From an uncultured Anaerolineae bacterium (lineage in GTDB: Bacteria > Chloroflexota > Anaerolineae > Promineifilales > Promineifilaceae): a stretch of DNA of 64,000 nucleotides. Every line of letters begins with the position of its first letter. Position 1 is the first letter of the stretch. The notes beneath the pieces were generated by a model that saw only the letters and a program-made list of their open reading frames with translations, was not told the origin of the DNA and did not search any database. Where the stretch lies: assembly GCA_937943625.1 (NCBI GenBank), contig CALEAD010000018.1, forward strand, positions 41,281 through 105,280, read 5' to 3'. Below, piece by piece: positions 1 to 10,070 of the stretch. The position numbers and the translations under genes were made by a program.

Positions 1-897
<897 letters not shown>

Positions 898-937
898 TTA
901 GGAACCAACGACGGCCGTACTATTTCTGCCCGGTGAA

Positions 938-3010
938 TCACGGCAAACTTTGCTCACCAGCCACTGCTTGCAGCAGCTGCAGCGTTTCGACGACTACCGC
1001 GTCGCGTGCACGCGCAACGGCCGTTGCCGCAATTTGCGCGTAAGCAGGTTCCGACCAGCACGCACGCAGCGTCTGAATCTGTGCTTCCGCCGTCTGGCGC
1101 GTTTCGTCCAACAACTCCGGCTGGTGCAGGGCAAAAAGCAGCAGCCCCAGGGCCTGCCGCTCACTTTGTGTGCTGCTCACTGCCGCTTGCGCTTCCTGCT
1201 GCTGTAAAACGGCCGTGCGCACCACCACCTCCAGCATAATTGGCCAATCTCCTTCTTCCCGTGTAATGCGTAGCGCCTCCTGAAAATGGCGTGCGGCCAC
1301 CCGGCGCTCTCCCAGCATCAGGCGCGCCTGCCCCAGATTGCTGAGCGCATAAGCCAGCCCAACGCGAATGTTGGCCTGGTGGTAGGCCGCTACGGCCTGT
1401 TCCAATAGTGCACACGCCCGTGCCGCCTGCCCATCCTCCAGCCAGAGCTGCCCCAGGTTGTTATAGGCAATGGCAACGCCCCATAAATCCCCCACCTGCC
1501 GAAAGAGGCGCAGCGCTTCCTCCTGGTAGTGGCGTGCCTGGGCGTAATTATTGCGCCGCGCCGCCACGTGCACCAGGCTGGTATATGCATTGGCTGTGCC
1601 TACCAGGTGGCCCAGGTTGCGGCAAATGGCAACCGATTCTTCCAGCGCCTGCGCAGCAACTTCGTGCTCCCCCAGGGCGCACAAAACCAGCGCCAGGTTA
1701 TTTTGCGCCGAGGCGATGCCGCGCTGGTCGTTAATGGCGCGGCGAATGGCCGGACTGCGCTCACCTGCCTGCCGCGCTGCGGCAAACGCCCCCTGGCGCC
1801 GCAGGCTGAGACAAAGGGTGCTGAGCGCGGTGGCCATTCCCCACCGGTCGCCTGCCTGCTTATACTGGTTCAGGCTTTGTGTCAGGTAGTGGCGCGCTGC
1901 CTCGTGTTCTCCTTGCAGGTGGTTCATGTAGCCTAGCCCGTAAAGAGGCAGCGCCGCAGCGGTTGTGCCCTCCAGTAGGGTCAGGCTTTGGCGGTAAAGG
2001 GCGCTGGCCATGGCGGGTGGTGCGATGAATTCCAGGCAGCGCGCCTGACACGCCAGCAGTTGCCCCAGCAGCAGAGGGTCTTGAGGGGCTGGCAGGGCTT
2101 GCACGGCCGTAATTGCCTGGGCAAACATCTCTGCACCTTCCTGATACCAGCTACGCAGGCAGTAGTATTGGCACAGGCTTTCCAGCGCCAGCTGCAGCAG
2201 CGCACGTGCCTGGGCGTGGCTGGCCAGGTGCATCACCACCCACTGCCAGGCCAGGCGCACGTTGGCAATTTCCTGATCAATGGCACGTAGGGCAGTTTCC
2301 TGGCCCCGCTCCTTGAGGGTGGGCGCCTGTGCCGCAAGGAAGTGGGCGTAATAGGTGGCGTGGCGCACGGCCGTTTCTGTGGCTGCGTCTGGCTCTGTTT
2401 GTAGCTGTTCGGCAGCAAACTGGCTGAGCAGGGCGTGTAGCTGGTAACGGCCGTTGACCGGCCGCAGCAGCGATTTGCGTTGTAGAGCGGCCAGCACAGC
2501 AGGATCAGCATCAGCAATTTGTGCCGCAGCTTCGGCGCTAAAGCCACCGCGGAAACAGGCCAGGCGGGCAAAGCTATGGCGTTCGGGCAGCGTCAGCAGC
2601 GCCCAGGAGTGGGCAAAGGTGGCGCGCACGCTGCGCTGGCGTGCTGGCACATTGCGCAGCGAGGTAGTAAGCAGGTCTAGCCCTGCGCGCAGAGCCTGGG
2701 CAACGGCCGTGCTGCCCCGCTGCGGTATCCAGGCCGCTGCCATTTCCAGCGCCAGCGGCAACCCTTCTACCAGCAGACATATCTCTGTCATGGCCTCCAG
2801 ATCGGCGGGGGGTGGGTATAAAGGTGTGTTGCAAGCGGTGAATTTGTTGTAAGAGTAATTCCAGGGCATCATTTTTGGCAGGAGGTGCAACGGCCGTTGG
2901 CGCATACGCCAGCCCCTCCACCACAAACAGCCACTCCTCGCGCAGCGCCAGCCGTTCACGCGAGGTGACCAGTAAGGTGAGACCGGTCGCTTCCCGGAGC
3001 AACAGGGCAA
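938..3010 (-). CDS. BTAD/NB-ARC regulator, C-terminal TPR part (same gene, shifted frame)
   Basis: C-terminal portion of the regulator above. The first 65 or so residues of this frame are out-of-frame noise. Meaningful sequence begins at the PADLEAM segment near 2805 and carries on the NB-ARC winged-helix region (EGLPLALEMAA). About 500 residues of tetratricopeptide repeats follow, with repeated G-D/W-x-A-x-A-x-N-N-L patterns. TPRs typically bind a partner or ligand that controls the NTPase switch. The stop is at 938, only 64 bp from the start of the ATPase beta gene, and both read leftward. The split could be a sequencing indel, a real inactivating mutation or programmed frameshifting at the C6 run of the coding strand. 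Confidence 0.75.
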   Translation of the reverse strand: MPCCSGKRPVSPYWSPRVNGWRCARSGCLWWRGWRMRQRPLHLLPKMMPWNYSYNKFTACNTPLYPPPADLEAMTEICLLVEGLPLALEMAAAWIPQRGSTAVAQALRAGLDLLTTSLRNVPARQRSVRATFAHSWALLTLPERHSFARLACFRGGFSAEAAAQIADADPAVLAALQRKSLLRPVNGRYQLHALLSQFAAEQLQTEPDAATETAVRHATYYAHFLAAQAPTLKERGQETALRAIDQEIANVRLAWQWVVMHLASHAQARALLQLALESLCQYYCLRSWYQEGAEMFAQAITAVQALPAPQDPLLLGQLLACQARCLEFIAPPAMASALYRQSLTLLEGTTAAALPLYGLGYMNHLQGEHEAARHYLTQSLNQYKQAGDRWGMATALSTLCLSLRRQGAFAAARQAGERSPAIRRAINDQRGIASAQNNLALVLCALGEHEVAAQALEESVAICRNLGHLVGTANAYTSLVHVAARRNNYAQARHYQEEALRLFRQVGDLWGVAIAYNNLGQLWLEDGQAARACALLEQAVAAYHQANIRVGLAYALSNLGQARLMLGERRVAARHFQEALRITREEGDWPIMLEVVVRTAVLQQQEAQAAVSSTQSERQALGLLLFALHQPELLDETRQTAEAQIQTLRACWSEPAYAQIAATAVARARDAVVVETLQLLQAVAGEQSLP

Positions 3011-4184
3011 TCAGCTCTGGCAGTTCTGGCAGATGCTCTACCCCATCCAGCAGTAGCAGCATTGTTTTACCGCGCAGGTAGTTCACAAGCTGGCGCGGCA
3101 GCGGTTCCTTTTCACTGAAGGTGAAGGCCAGCGCATACGCCAGCGCCGGCGCCACGTGTGCTGCCTCCTCAATGCTGCCCAGGTCGGCGTAAAAAATGCC
3201 GTGCGGGTACAGGCCGCGCACATCGGCTGCTACCTGTAGCGCCAGGCGGCTCTTGCCCACGCCGCCCAGCCCCACCAACGTAATCAGGCGGCAGTTGGCG
3301 TTGGCCAACATCTCCCACAGGGCGCTTCGTTCAGCCCGACGGCCCACAAACGGTGTGGCATCAGCCGGCAGCATCGCAGGCGGTCGTTGGTAGGCGGGAA
3401 AGGGTGAGAGATCGCGCACCTGGGCAAAGAGGCGCTCTATTTCTGCGGTGGGTGGGACGCCAAACTCGCGCTGCATGGCGCGGCGACAGGCAGCATATTG
3501 CGCCAGCGCGGCGCTGCGTTCGCCGCTTTGCGCCAACAGCCCCATGAGCTGCCGGTGTGTTTCTTCGCGCCAGGGTTCTAGCTGTACCAGACGGCGGGCG
3601 GCTTGCAGCGCCGCAGGCACGTCGCTGCGCTGTTCGGCATAAGCGGCCAGCAGGGTTAATGCTTCCACGGCCTGGGCGTGCAGCCACTCGCGCTTGAGCA
3701 GCGCCCATTCCTCAAAGAGGGTGCTGTCTGTGACCAGGAACCCAGCGAGAAAATCGCCGCGATATAGACTGGCCATGGCCTCCAGTCGCCGCAGGCAGGG
3801 GAGACAGGCACTGAGGTGGCGGTGCAGGTGGGTGTGACACGCGGTGGCCAGGGTCAGGAAGTCGCTAACGTCTACCCAGACACCTGCCTGTGGATTTAGC
3901 TGGATGTCGTTGCGATCTATGATGAGAAACCCGGCATTGTCGTTGCTGTCTGCTAAAGCCTGACGCAGGTTAGAAAGTGCCTGGCGCAAATTTTGCCGCG
4001 CGCGCTTTTCTGGCTGATTTGGCCAGAGCAGGGTGGCCAGGCTGTCGCGCCGGTGGGGATGGTCGCGCTCAACGGCCAGGTAGGCTAACAGGGCGCGCGT
4101 TTTGTCTGTGGCAAAGTCGCTGACAGCATGGCCGTTGTGGGTGACGTGAAAAGCGGCAAACAGCTGGATGCGCAAAGAAGACAT
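2574..4184 (-). CDS. BTAD/NB-ARC transcriptional regulator, N-terminal part (frameshifted gene)
   Basis: N-terminal portion of an AfsR/SARP-like regulator. Residues about 1-95 form an OmpR-type winged helix. About 100-255 are a bacterial transcriptional activator domain with alpha-helical repeats. PFVGR near 278 opens an NB-ARC/STAND NTPase with P-loop GLGGVGKS at about 305-312 and a Walker B-like LLLLDG near 375. The sensible protein stops at about residue 457, where the frame is lost at a run of six G (plus strand) at 2807-2812. Beyond that the reading is out-of-frame noise ending at 2574. The sequence continues in the overlapping frame of the next entry. Removing one base from the run restores a continuous protein of about 1081 residues. 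Likely a signal-responsive DNA-binding activator. Confidence 0.75.
   Translation of the reverse strand: MSSLRIQLFAAFHVTHNGHAVSDFATDKTRALLAYLAVERDHPHRRDSLATLLWPNQPEKRARQNLRQALSNLRQALADSNDNAGFLIIDRNDIQLNPQAGVWVDVSDFLTLATACHTHLHRHLSACLPCLRRLEAMASLYRGDFLAGFLVTDSTLFEEWALLKREWLHAQAVEALTLLAAYAEQRSDVPAALQAARRLVQLEPWREETHRQLMGLLAQSGERSAALAQYAACRRAMQREFGVPPTAEIERLFAQVRDLSPFPAYQRPPAMLPADATPFVGRRAERSALWEMLANANCRLITLVGLGGVGKSRLALQVAADVRGLYPHGIFYADLGSIEEAAHVAPALAYALAFTFSEKEPLPRQLVNYLRGKTMLLLLDGVEHLPELPELIALLLREATGLTLLVTSRERLALREEWLFVVEGLAYAPTAVAPPAKNDALELLLQQIHRLQHTFIPTPRRSGGHDRDMSAGRRVAAGAGNGSGLDTAAGQHGRCPGSARRARPAYYLAAQCASTPAQRARHLCPLLGAADAARTP
2807..2812. other. G6 homopolymer at the frameshift point
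   Basis: Six consecutive G on the plus strand (C6 in the coding strand). Reading one C fewer gives a continuous FIPTPADLEAM junction, the usual wording for NB-ARC proteins at this place. The two frames meet exactly here. Confidence 0.7.
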
Positions 4185-4345
4185 GGGAGATATTGGATGG
4201 TGGATAGTGATTAGTGGGTGACGGGTAGCTCTTCCCTATTTGCTTCATTCTACCTGCTGGCGAGTTGTGACACAAAGGTACTTTTTGACGATTTTTTGAC
4301 GCTTGGGAGGTACGCTGGTCAAGCATGCGGCATTGTAACCGTGAT

Positions 4346-4441
4346 TGTATGGATGGTTGGTTGGGTTGGTTAGTTGGTTAGATTGATAAAAGACAACCAA
4401 CCATCAAACCAACCAACCATCAAACCAACCCACTAACCAAA
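4346..4441. repeat. AACC-rich inverted low-complexity tract
   Basis: GGTT-rich units (GGTTGGTTGGGTTGG) at about 4350-4382 are followed by the complementary AACCAACC units at 4395-4440. They can fold on themselves directly before the Shine-Dalgarno sequence (AAGGAG) of the beta-helix gene at 4457. Shorter AACCAACC tracts precede the starts at 16435 and 55147. The gap 4185-4456 holds nothing else recognisable. Confidence 0.6.
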
Positions 4442-4456
4442 TAAGGAGAACAAACA

Positions 4457-6061
4457 ATGAAAGGTTTACGTGTTTCGTTTTGGCTGATGTGTGCGACGGC
4501 CGTTTTGGGCACACTGTTCCTGGCCACGTTGTTCAGCCGGAAAACGGCCGTTGCCGCCCCGGTTACAGCGCCGGCCACCACCATCGTTGTCAATAGCGGC
4601 AAAGACCTGGACACCAGCGATGGCACGACCTGCGCTACGCAGCCGTGCACTCTGCGGCGCGCTGTCATTCAGGCACGCAACAGCCCCAAGCCGGTCCTCA
4701 TCACCTTTGATATTCCCGCCACTGCCGAGGAAGGGTACAACAGCACCCTGCAAATCTGGAAAATTCAGTTCATTGGCATTTCCAGCGCCGCCAACGCCAC
4801 GTTGCGCTACCTGAACGGCGACATCACCATTGACGGCAGCACCCAGCCAGGCGGCCGTACAACCGGCCCCAAGATCATTCTCGTCGGCCCCGGAACTGGA
4901 CAATCGGATGGGCTGAAACTGGGCGAAACAGCCACGCAAAACAACAACGTCATTCGCGGGCTGGGCTTCCAAATGTTCAAGACCCACATTTACGTGAACT
5001 CTAGCAGCAACCTGATTGAGCAAAACTGGTTTGGTCTGAGCGACGACGGCACAAACATTGTGCTGCGCGGAGGAGGCGCGAGTGATGGCAGCGGCAATAC
5101 TGGCGTTTCTGTGGGGGCAAACATCACCAATAACGTCATTCGCCACAACGTTTTCACGGGAATAGCCGGCGTGGCGGCGGCCATCAACGGCAATACCACT
5201 ACCTTTGCCTATAACTATATTGGCACCATTGCCAATGGCACTGTGCCCGGTAAGACAACCGACCCCAGCCTGGTCTGCACGCAGTGGGACTGGTTAGGCG
5301 GCAGCGGCATCAGCGTCAGCGGCAACGGGAATCTCATCGAAGAAAACGTCTTTGCTGGTTTGCGCATTGCTGTAGCGCCGCCCACCATTCAGGCAGATAC
5401 TATTCGCCTGGGTAACGACAATCACATTATCCGCTACAACAAAATTGGCCTGGATGTGAACAACAACGAGATTGGCGTCTGCGGACGTGGTGTCTACCTG
5501 CAATCTGGCACGAAATACAATCAGATATTGCATAACCAGATTATAGAGCCTGGGCTTTCGGGTATCTCGCTCAATGATTCGCCCGTTGTTTCCACTTCTG
5601 ATGCCAATACGCTGCGCACAAACAACATCAAGCGCAGCACACCCTGGGGGCAACTGCCAGGCAGTGACAACCCAGAAGATGCCATTCAGTTAGCAAAGAA
5701 TTTGCCGCTGGCGTTCCGTAACTTCAAGCCAGGGAAAGTGGCCAGCATTAATGGCACGCTGGTGAGCGGAACAAGTGGCGACGGCAGCCCGTGCCCAAAT
5801 TGCCTGATAGAGGTTTTTCTGGATGACACGGACAACATTACGGAGGCGCTGTATTCATTTGGCGTGGTAACGACCGATGCCAGCGGAAACTGGTCTATAA
5901 CGCTGCCGGCCCGCCTGACGGCCGAACAGGGCTTGCGCACCACCAGCACCACCACGCAGCCCAACATTATCACCGGCATGAGTGCAGGTACAACAACCGG
6001 CCTTTCAGTGCTGTATCGCGCCGGTTATGCGCTGTATTTACCAATAATCAGGCGGCAGTAA
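4457..6061 (+). CDS. secreted right-handed beta-helix protein
   Basis: A 534-residue exported protein with an N-terminal signal segment (hydrophobic residues about 6-30, then basic and Ala-rich). The first mature stretch, VNSGKDLDTSDGTTC...CTLRRAV, resembles the CSLREA-type N-terminal motif of bacterial beta-helix proteins. Residues about 120-400 are rich in N-x-I/V and G-x-x-I turns of the NosD/pectate-lyase-like parallel beta-helix, for example HNQIIEPGLSGISL. The C-terminal 130 residues look like a beta-sandwich ending in a short hydrophobic YLPIIRRQ. A good Shine-Dalgarno (AAGGAG) lies 9 bases before the ATG. Probably a surface or extracellular carbohydrate-interacting protein; the substrate cannot be told. 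Confidence 0.8.
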   Translation: MKGLRVSFWLMCATAVLGTLFLATLFSRKTAVAAPVTAPATTIVVNSGKDLDTSDGTTCATQPCTLRRAVIQARNSPKPVLITFDIPATAEEGYNSTLQIWKIQFIGISSAANATLRYLNGDITIDGSTQPGGRTTGPKIILVGPGTGQSDGLKLGETATQNNNVIRGLGFQMFKTHIYVNSSSNLIEQNWFGLSDDGTNIVLRGGGASDGSGNTGVSVGANITNNVIRHNVFTGIAGVAAAINGNTTTFAYNYIGTIANGTVPGKTTDPSLVCTQWDWLGGSGISVSGNGNLIEENVFAGLRIAVAPPTIQADTIRLGNDNHIIRYNKIGLDVNNNEIGVCGRGVYLQSGTKYNQILHNQIIEPGLSGISLNDSPVVSTSDANTLRTNNIKRSTPWGQLPGSDNPEDAIQLAKNLPLAFRNFKPGKVASINGTLVSGTSGDGSPCPNCLIEVFLDDTDNITEALYSFGVVTTDASGNWSITLPARLTAEQGLRTTSTTTQPNIITGMSAGTTTGLSVLYRAGYALYLPIIRRQ

Positions 6062-6158
6062 AGTAAGAGGAAGGGGCGAGGGGTGGGTGGTTAGCAGTTG
6101 GCGACAAAATGTAACCTGCCCCCTGCCCGCTATATCCTGCAACAGGCAAACATGGCTT

Positions 6159-6383
6159 ATGGCGGCAGAAAACGCAAAACCGCGCTATGTTTCTTGCCTG
6201 TTGCGTCTCTGGCAAACAGTAGATGATGGCAAGACACTCTGGCGCGCCTCATTGGAGTACCCAATGAGCGGGGAGCGGCGGGGCTTTGCCTCGGTGGCGG
6301 AGCTGTGCACTTACCTGCTGCGGGAAACGGCCGTTGAGGATGGCGAAAACGCCAACCCAGAAGCGCCATTTAGCGCCGGGTAG
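6159..6383 (+). CDS. small conserved hypothetical protein
   Basis: A protein of about 74 residues beginning MAAENAKPRYVSCLLRLW. An in-frame start at 6087 is possible, but the stretch before 6159 does not look protein-like. The core pattern LLRLWQ..DDGKTLWRASLEYP..GERRGFAS..EL..YL resembles short proteins common in Chloroflexota whose function I do not know. No signal peptide or membrane segment. It ends 13 bases past the stop of the convergent histidine kinase, so the two genes overlap slightly tail to tail. Confidence 0.65.
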   Translation: MAAENAKPRYVSCLLRLWQTVDDGKTLWRASLEYPMSGERRGFASVAELCTYLLRETAVEDGENANPEAPFSAG

Positions 6384-9300
6384 TTAGCATTTCAGGTTCT
6401 GTGGCCTCACTTTTCATGCGCGGCAGGTAGATGCGGAAAGCGCTTCCCTTTCGCGGTTCGCTGTGGACTTCGATATATCCGCTATGTTTCTCCACGATTT
6501 TCTTCGTAATGGACAGCCCTAAACCAAAGCCAGGTGTGCTGTGGGCCTCATCTTGCCGCCAAAATGTCTCAAAGAGAGCGGTCAAATTTTCTGTCTCAAT
6601 GCCAGGGCCAGAATCACTAACCTCGAGCCATACGTGTGTATCGGTGGCGCCCCCCGCCACCTGGATGGAACCATTGGCCGGGGTGAAGCGATAAGCATTG
6701 TCTAAGAGCTGCTCCAGCGCCGTGGCCAGATAATCAGCGTTTCCCGTAACCAGCGGCAAATTGAGAGATTGAGGCAGGGTAAGCGCGCGCTGGTGTTGGT
6801 AAGACCTGGCGACGCGATGGCAGGCTGCGGCCAGCACTGCGCCCACATCAAGGGGGGCCATGGTGAGCGTAAAGCCGTTTTCCAGCTTTGCCGTGATGAG
6901 CAACATTTCTACGAGGTGATTGATACGACGTACCTGTTGCTGAATTTGTTCGACTTTGTGCGCGCGTGCTTCCGGGTCTGGCATGCGCTTGAGCAGATAT
7001 GCGTTGGTGTTGATGATGGTTAGCGGGGTCTTGAATTCGTGGGAAGCGGTTTGGATAAATTGCACCAGCAGACGCGCGCGCTCTTTTTCTAACGCCAGCT
7101 CAAAGGCGCGCTGCTCAGCCTGCTTACGCTCGTTGATGTCTATGCTGAAGCCACGTATGATGGGTCGGCCATTTTCTGTCACCAGGTCGCCCCGATCATG
7201 GAACCAGAGGTAACGGCCGTCTGCAGCACGAATGCGATAATCAAAGGCCCAGGTGGATTCACAACTGTTGAGCATAGACGCCATCTGCTCCAGGGCCATT
7301 TCGCGATCATCTGGGTGCAGCAGCAGTGACAATTGCTCCGGCGAGGCGCCGGTGAATGCTTGCGGATCGTAGCCCAGCAGAGTCATTTTGCGCGGGTCCG
7401 TCACGAAATTCCCTGTACGCACATCCATTTCCCACCAGGTGATGCGTGCAGTCTCTATCAAAAGCTCTAGCCGCGCCTTGGCTTTTTCCAATTCTCGTCT
7501 GGTTTGTTTGATCTCCGTCATGTCACGGGCGATCGAAATGATCTCGTCATTGCCGGTGGGAACCATGCGCAATTCAAAGCTACGTATGCGGGTTTTCAGT
7601 CGCAGGTCGAGTTCACATATGGCCATTTGGCCACTTTCAACTACCTGCCGCATGGTGCTGAATAGCGACTGGGCCATCTCGACAGGGAAAAAGTCGCTAA
7701 TATTCTTGCCCAGAAGTCTTTCCGGCGGAAAACCGAGTAGATCGGGGTCTGGCAGATGGTAGTCCAGGTAGGTCCCATCCAGGTTGTGGCGAAAGATTAG
7801 ATCGGGAATGGCCGTAATCATGGCGCGCTGGCGCGCTTCGCTTTCGCGCAAGGCTGCTTCTGCGTGCTCGCGCTCGGTGATGTCTTGCTTCACGGCAATC
7901 AGGTGTGTGACACGGCCGTTTGTATCTTTGACCGGCGTGATGGTTTGCTCCTCGGTGTAAAGCGTGCCATCTTTGCGTCGGTTTACGGCCTTCCCCTGCC
8001 AGATGTGGCCGGCGGCAATGGTTGCGCGCACTTGCTCATAGTACGCCTCATCTTGTAGTTCCGAACGCAGCAGCTCGCACTGATTTTGACCGCGCGCTTC
8101 TTCCGCGCTGAAGCCTGTGAGCTGCGTGTAGGCGGCATTGCTCCAAAGAATGATTCCCTGCGGGTCTGTGATCAAAATCGCATTGGCGGCCGCCTCTAAG
8201 GCGGCGCTTTGCAGGCGAAGTTGTTCCTCTTGCGCCTTGCGCATGCTAATGTCACGCACTACGCTTTGAATGTGCAGTGGACGGCCGTCAGGGTCACGCA
8301 CCAACTCGGCATTAATTTCGACGGGAATGACCGTTCCATCTTTGCGACGCAACAAGCGCTCATATACCGGCACGTGCTCACCCCGCAACAGGCATTGCAA
8401 AATCTCATTGCTTTCTTCGGCTTCCGCAGAGGTTTCCCCTACCCGCAGGTTCAGAAGCTCCTCGACGCTGTACCCGAGCATTTGCGCAGCGCGCCGGTTG
8501 GCTTCCAGATGACGGCCGTCCAGGCTGACAATAAATACTGCATCATTCCCCTGCTCGAACAAGCCATAGTAACGCTGCTGGGCTTGCAACAGCGCCCGTT
8601 CTTGCCGCTTGCGTTCGCTTACATCACGGCCGACCGCTTGAAATTCTAGCACCCTGCCTTGCTCATCGCAGAGCGCACGGTCTACCCAAGCCTGCCAGCG
8701 CGTTTCGCCAGTGGGTAGCAGTACTTCGTGTTCATACTCTTTTATCACGTTGAGTTCTCGCAGCAGCGAACGAATATGCTGTTGCGCGCCCTCACGTTGT
8801 GCTACCGGAATCAATTCCAGGAAGTTGCAGCCGAGGAGTTCTTCGCGTTTTTTGCCAAAGTAGTTGCAATACGCGTCATTGACGAAAGTGAGAGTGCCAT
8901 CTGGCAAATAGCGGCACACCAGCTCGGTTTGTGTTTCCACAATGGCGCGGTAGCGCGCCTCGCTTTGGGCCAGCTTGTGTTTATAGTGGGCGTTCAGAGC
9001 TGTGTGCACAGCGCCCAGGCTGATAACCACGAGGAAAAAAATCAGTTGGGAAAAGACAACTTCTTGGGGGAGATCGGGCGTGAAGAAAAGCGCGCCGATA
9101 ATGGCCAGGCTGGCCAGGACAATGACCGCGGTGAAACGCTGGGAAAGGAAAAAACCAGAAACCATTACCGCTATGATAAGGTATTTGAGCGCCAGGGTGC
9201 GTGACGTGACAGGTCCGGGGGCGACGAAAACAGAAATGATAATCATGAATAAGAGTGTCAGACTGAGAAGGCCCGCCCCCAGACGATAATAACGGCTGTG

Positions 9301-9543
9301 GCTAAGTGCATGCGCGCTGAACACAGCCACAGCTAAACCTATGGAAAAGTTGAGTGTAGAAGCCGTATCCGGAGCGATGAGTAGCCATATTGGCACACTA
9401 ATGATCAGGAATATCAGAATTACGGTGGTTGAGGAAGTGAGCAAGCGCGCTTGTTCGTGTTGCTCGGCGGAGAGAAGATGGGGTGAAGGATTGATCAGTT
9501 TTTCGCCAAGACGTTGTAGCCGGGTTGTCTGTTTGACACGCAT
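6370..9543 (-). CDS. membrane-bound multi-PAS sensor histidine kinase
   Basis: A 1057-residue hybrid-free sensor kinase. Residues about 38-190 hold six or so hydrophobic segments (a 7TM-like or MASE-like input region). Five PAS domains follow in order, starting near ARYRAIVETQ, RYYGLFEQGN, LRLQSAALEA, EARQRAMITA and ARLELLIETA, most with a PAC tail. The dimerisation/phosphoacceptor helix has the H-box ASHEFKTPLTI. The HATPase domain shows N-box LLDNAYRFTP, G1 DSGPGIE and G2 GFGLGLSI. No receiver domain and no adjacent response regulator, so it is an orphan kinase here. The stacked PAS domains suggest redox, light or small-ligand sensing; the signal is not deducible. Confidence 0.9.
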   Translation of the reverse strand: MRVKQTTRLQRLGEKLINPSPHLLSAEQHEQARLLTSSTTVILIFLIISVPIWLLIAPDTASTLNFSIGLAVAVFSAHALSHSRYYRLGAGLLSLTLLFMIIISVFVAPGPVTSRTLALKYLIIAVMVSGFFLSQRFTAVIVLASLAIIGALFFTPDLPQEVVFSQLIFFLVVISLGAVHTALNAHYKHKLAQSEARYRAIVETQTELVCRYLPDGTLTFVNDAYCNYFGKKREELLGCNFLELIPVAQREGAQQHIRSLLRELNVIKEYEHEVLLPTGETRWQAWVDRALCDEQGRVLEFQAVGRDVSERKRQERALLQAQQRYYGLFEQGNDAVFIVSLDGRHLEANRRAAQMLGYSVEELLNLRVGETSAEAEESNEILQCLLRGEHVPVYERLLRRKDGTVIPVEINAELVRDPDGRPLHIQSVVRDISMRKAQEEQLRLQSAALEAAANAILITDPQGIILWSNAAYTQLTGFSAEEARGQNQCELLRSELQDEAYYEQVRATIAAGHIWQGKAVNRRKDGTLYTEEQTITPVKDTNGRVTHLIAVKQDITEREHAEAALRESEARQRAMITAIPDLIFRHNLDGTYLDYHLPDPDLLGFPPERLLGKNISDFFPVEMAQSLFSTMRQVVESGQMAICELDLRLKTRIRSFELRMVPTGNDEIISIARDMTEIKQTRRELEKAKARLELLIETARITWWEMDVRTGNFVTDPRKMTLLGYDPQAFTGASPEQLSLLLHPDDREMALEQMASMLNSCESTWAFDYRIRAADGRYLWFHDRGDLVTENGRPIIRGFSIDINERKQAEQRAFELALEKERARLLVQFIQTASHEFKTPLTIINTNAYLLKRMPDPEARAHKVEQIQQQVRRINHLVEMLLITAKLENGFTLTMAPLDVGAVLAAACHRVARSYQHQRALTLPQSLNLPLVTGNADYLATALEQLLDNAYRFTPANGSIQVAGGATDTHVWLEVSDSGPGIETENLTALFETFWRQDEAHSTPGFGLGLSITKKIVEKHSGYIEVHSEPRKGSAFRIYLPRMKSEATEPEMLTTRR

Positions 9544-10070
9544 GATTTACCCTTTTGCTTATTTTGCCCTAATGCTTACTGCATTCCGCCGGGTTACAAG
9601 CAAGATGGCATCGAGGGCGAGGGGCGCATAGCGCCCCCTCGCTCTTTGCAAGACCCCTCCCCCGCTTGCGCTGGAGAGGCAGGGGGGCTTTGTTGAGTAG
9701 TCAAGGTGGTAGCGCGTATATGATAACGCGTATATTTAGAATTGCTGGCTGCTCAAAATAGGGTTGACAAAAGGCAAAAATCCTTAACTTGCAAGCGATG
9801 TGCTACATTGAGAATTGCTGAAGGTGACCAGGTACAGGAGTACAAGGTTTGACTAACTTGATAGAATGGTTAGATTGTGATACAGCAAAGCCTGTACGAT
9901 GATTGATGTTACAATATTTTAGGGGCGGAAACAATGTTTTTTGCTGGTATGCCTTGCAGAAGGTTGTATCAGGGTTATAGTAACCGCTTTGACGGAGAAT
10001 CCCAACTAGAGTCGTTACGATAAACCGGCAACCGCTTTTTGCATCTGTTTATCAGTCACAAAAGGTATCG
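9544..10070. other. intergenic region between histidine kinase and recombinase
   Basis: 527 bases with no credible gene. It holds a strong GC hairpin at 9614-9646 (arms of about 13 bp with one bulge, loop ATA, then CTCTTT). A second G/C-rich inverted segment lies at 9654-9690, and a direct repeat of GCGTATAT units at 9714-9737. A TTGACA at 9764-9769 has no convincing -10 at the right distance. A block at 9978-10036 (GTAACCGCTT ... GTCGTTACGA) resembles the GTAACCGCTT module described at 33694. Confidence 0.5.

Noticed and set aside
4466..5146. Antisense frame of 226 codons opposite the beta-helix gene
   Set aside because: No Shine-Dalgarno or recognisable domain; the plus-strand protein has a signal peptide and beta-helix repeats.
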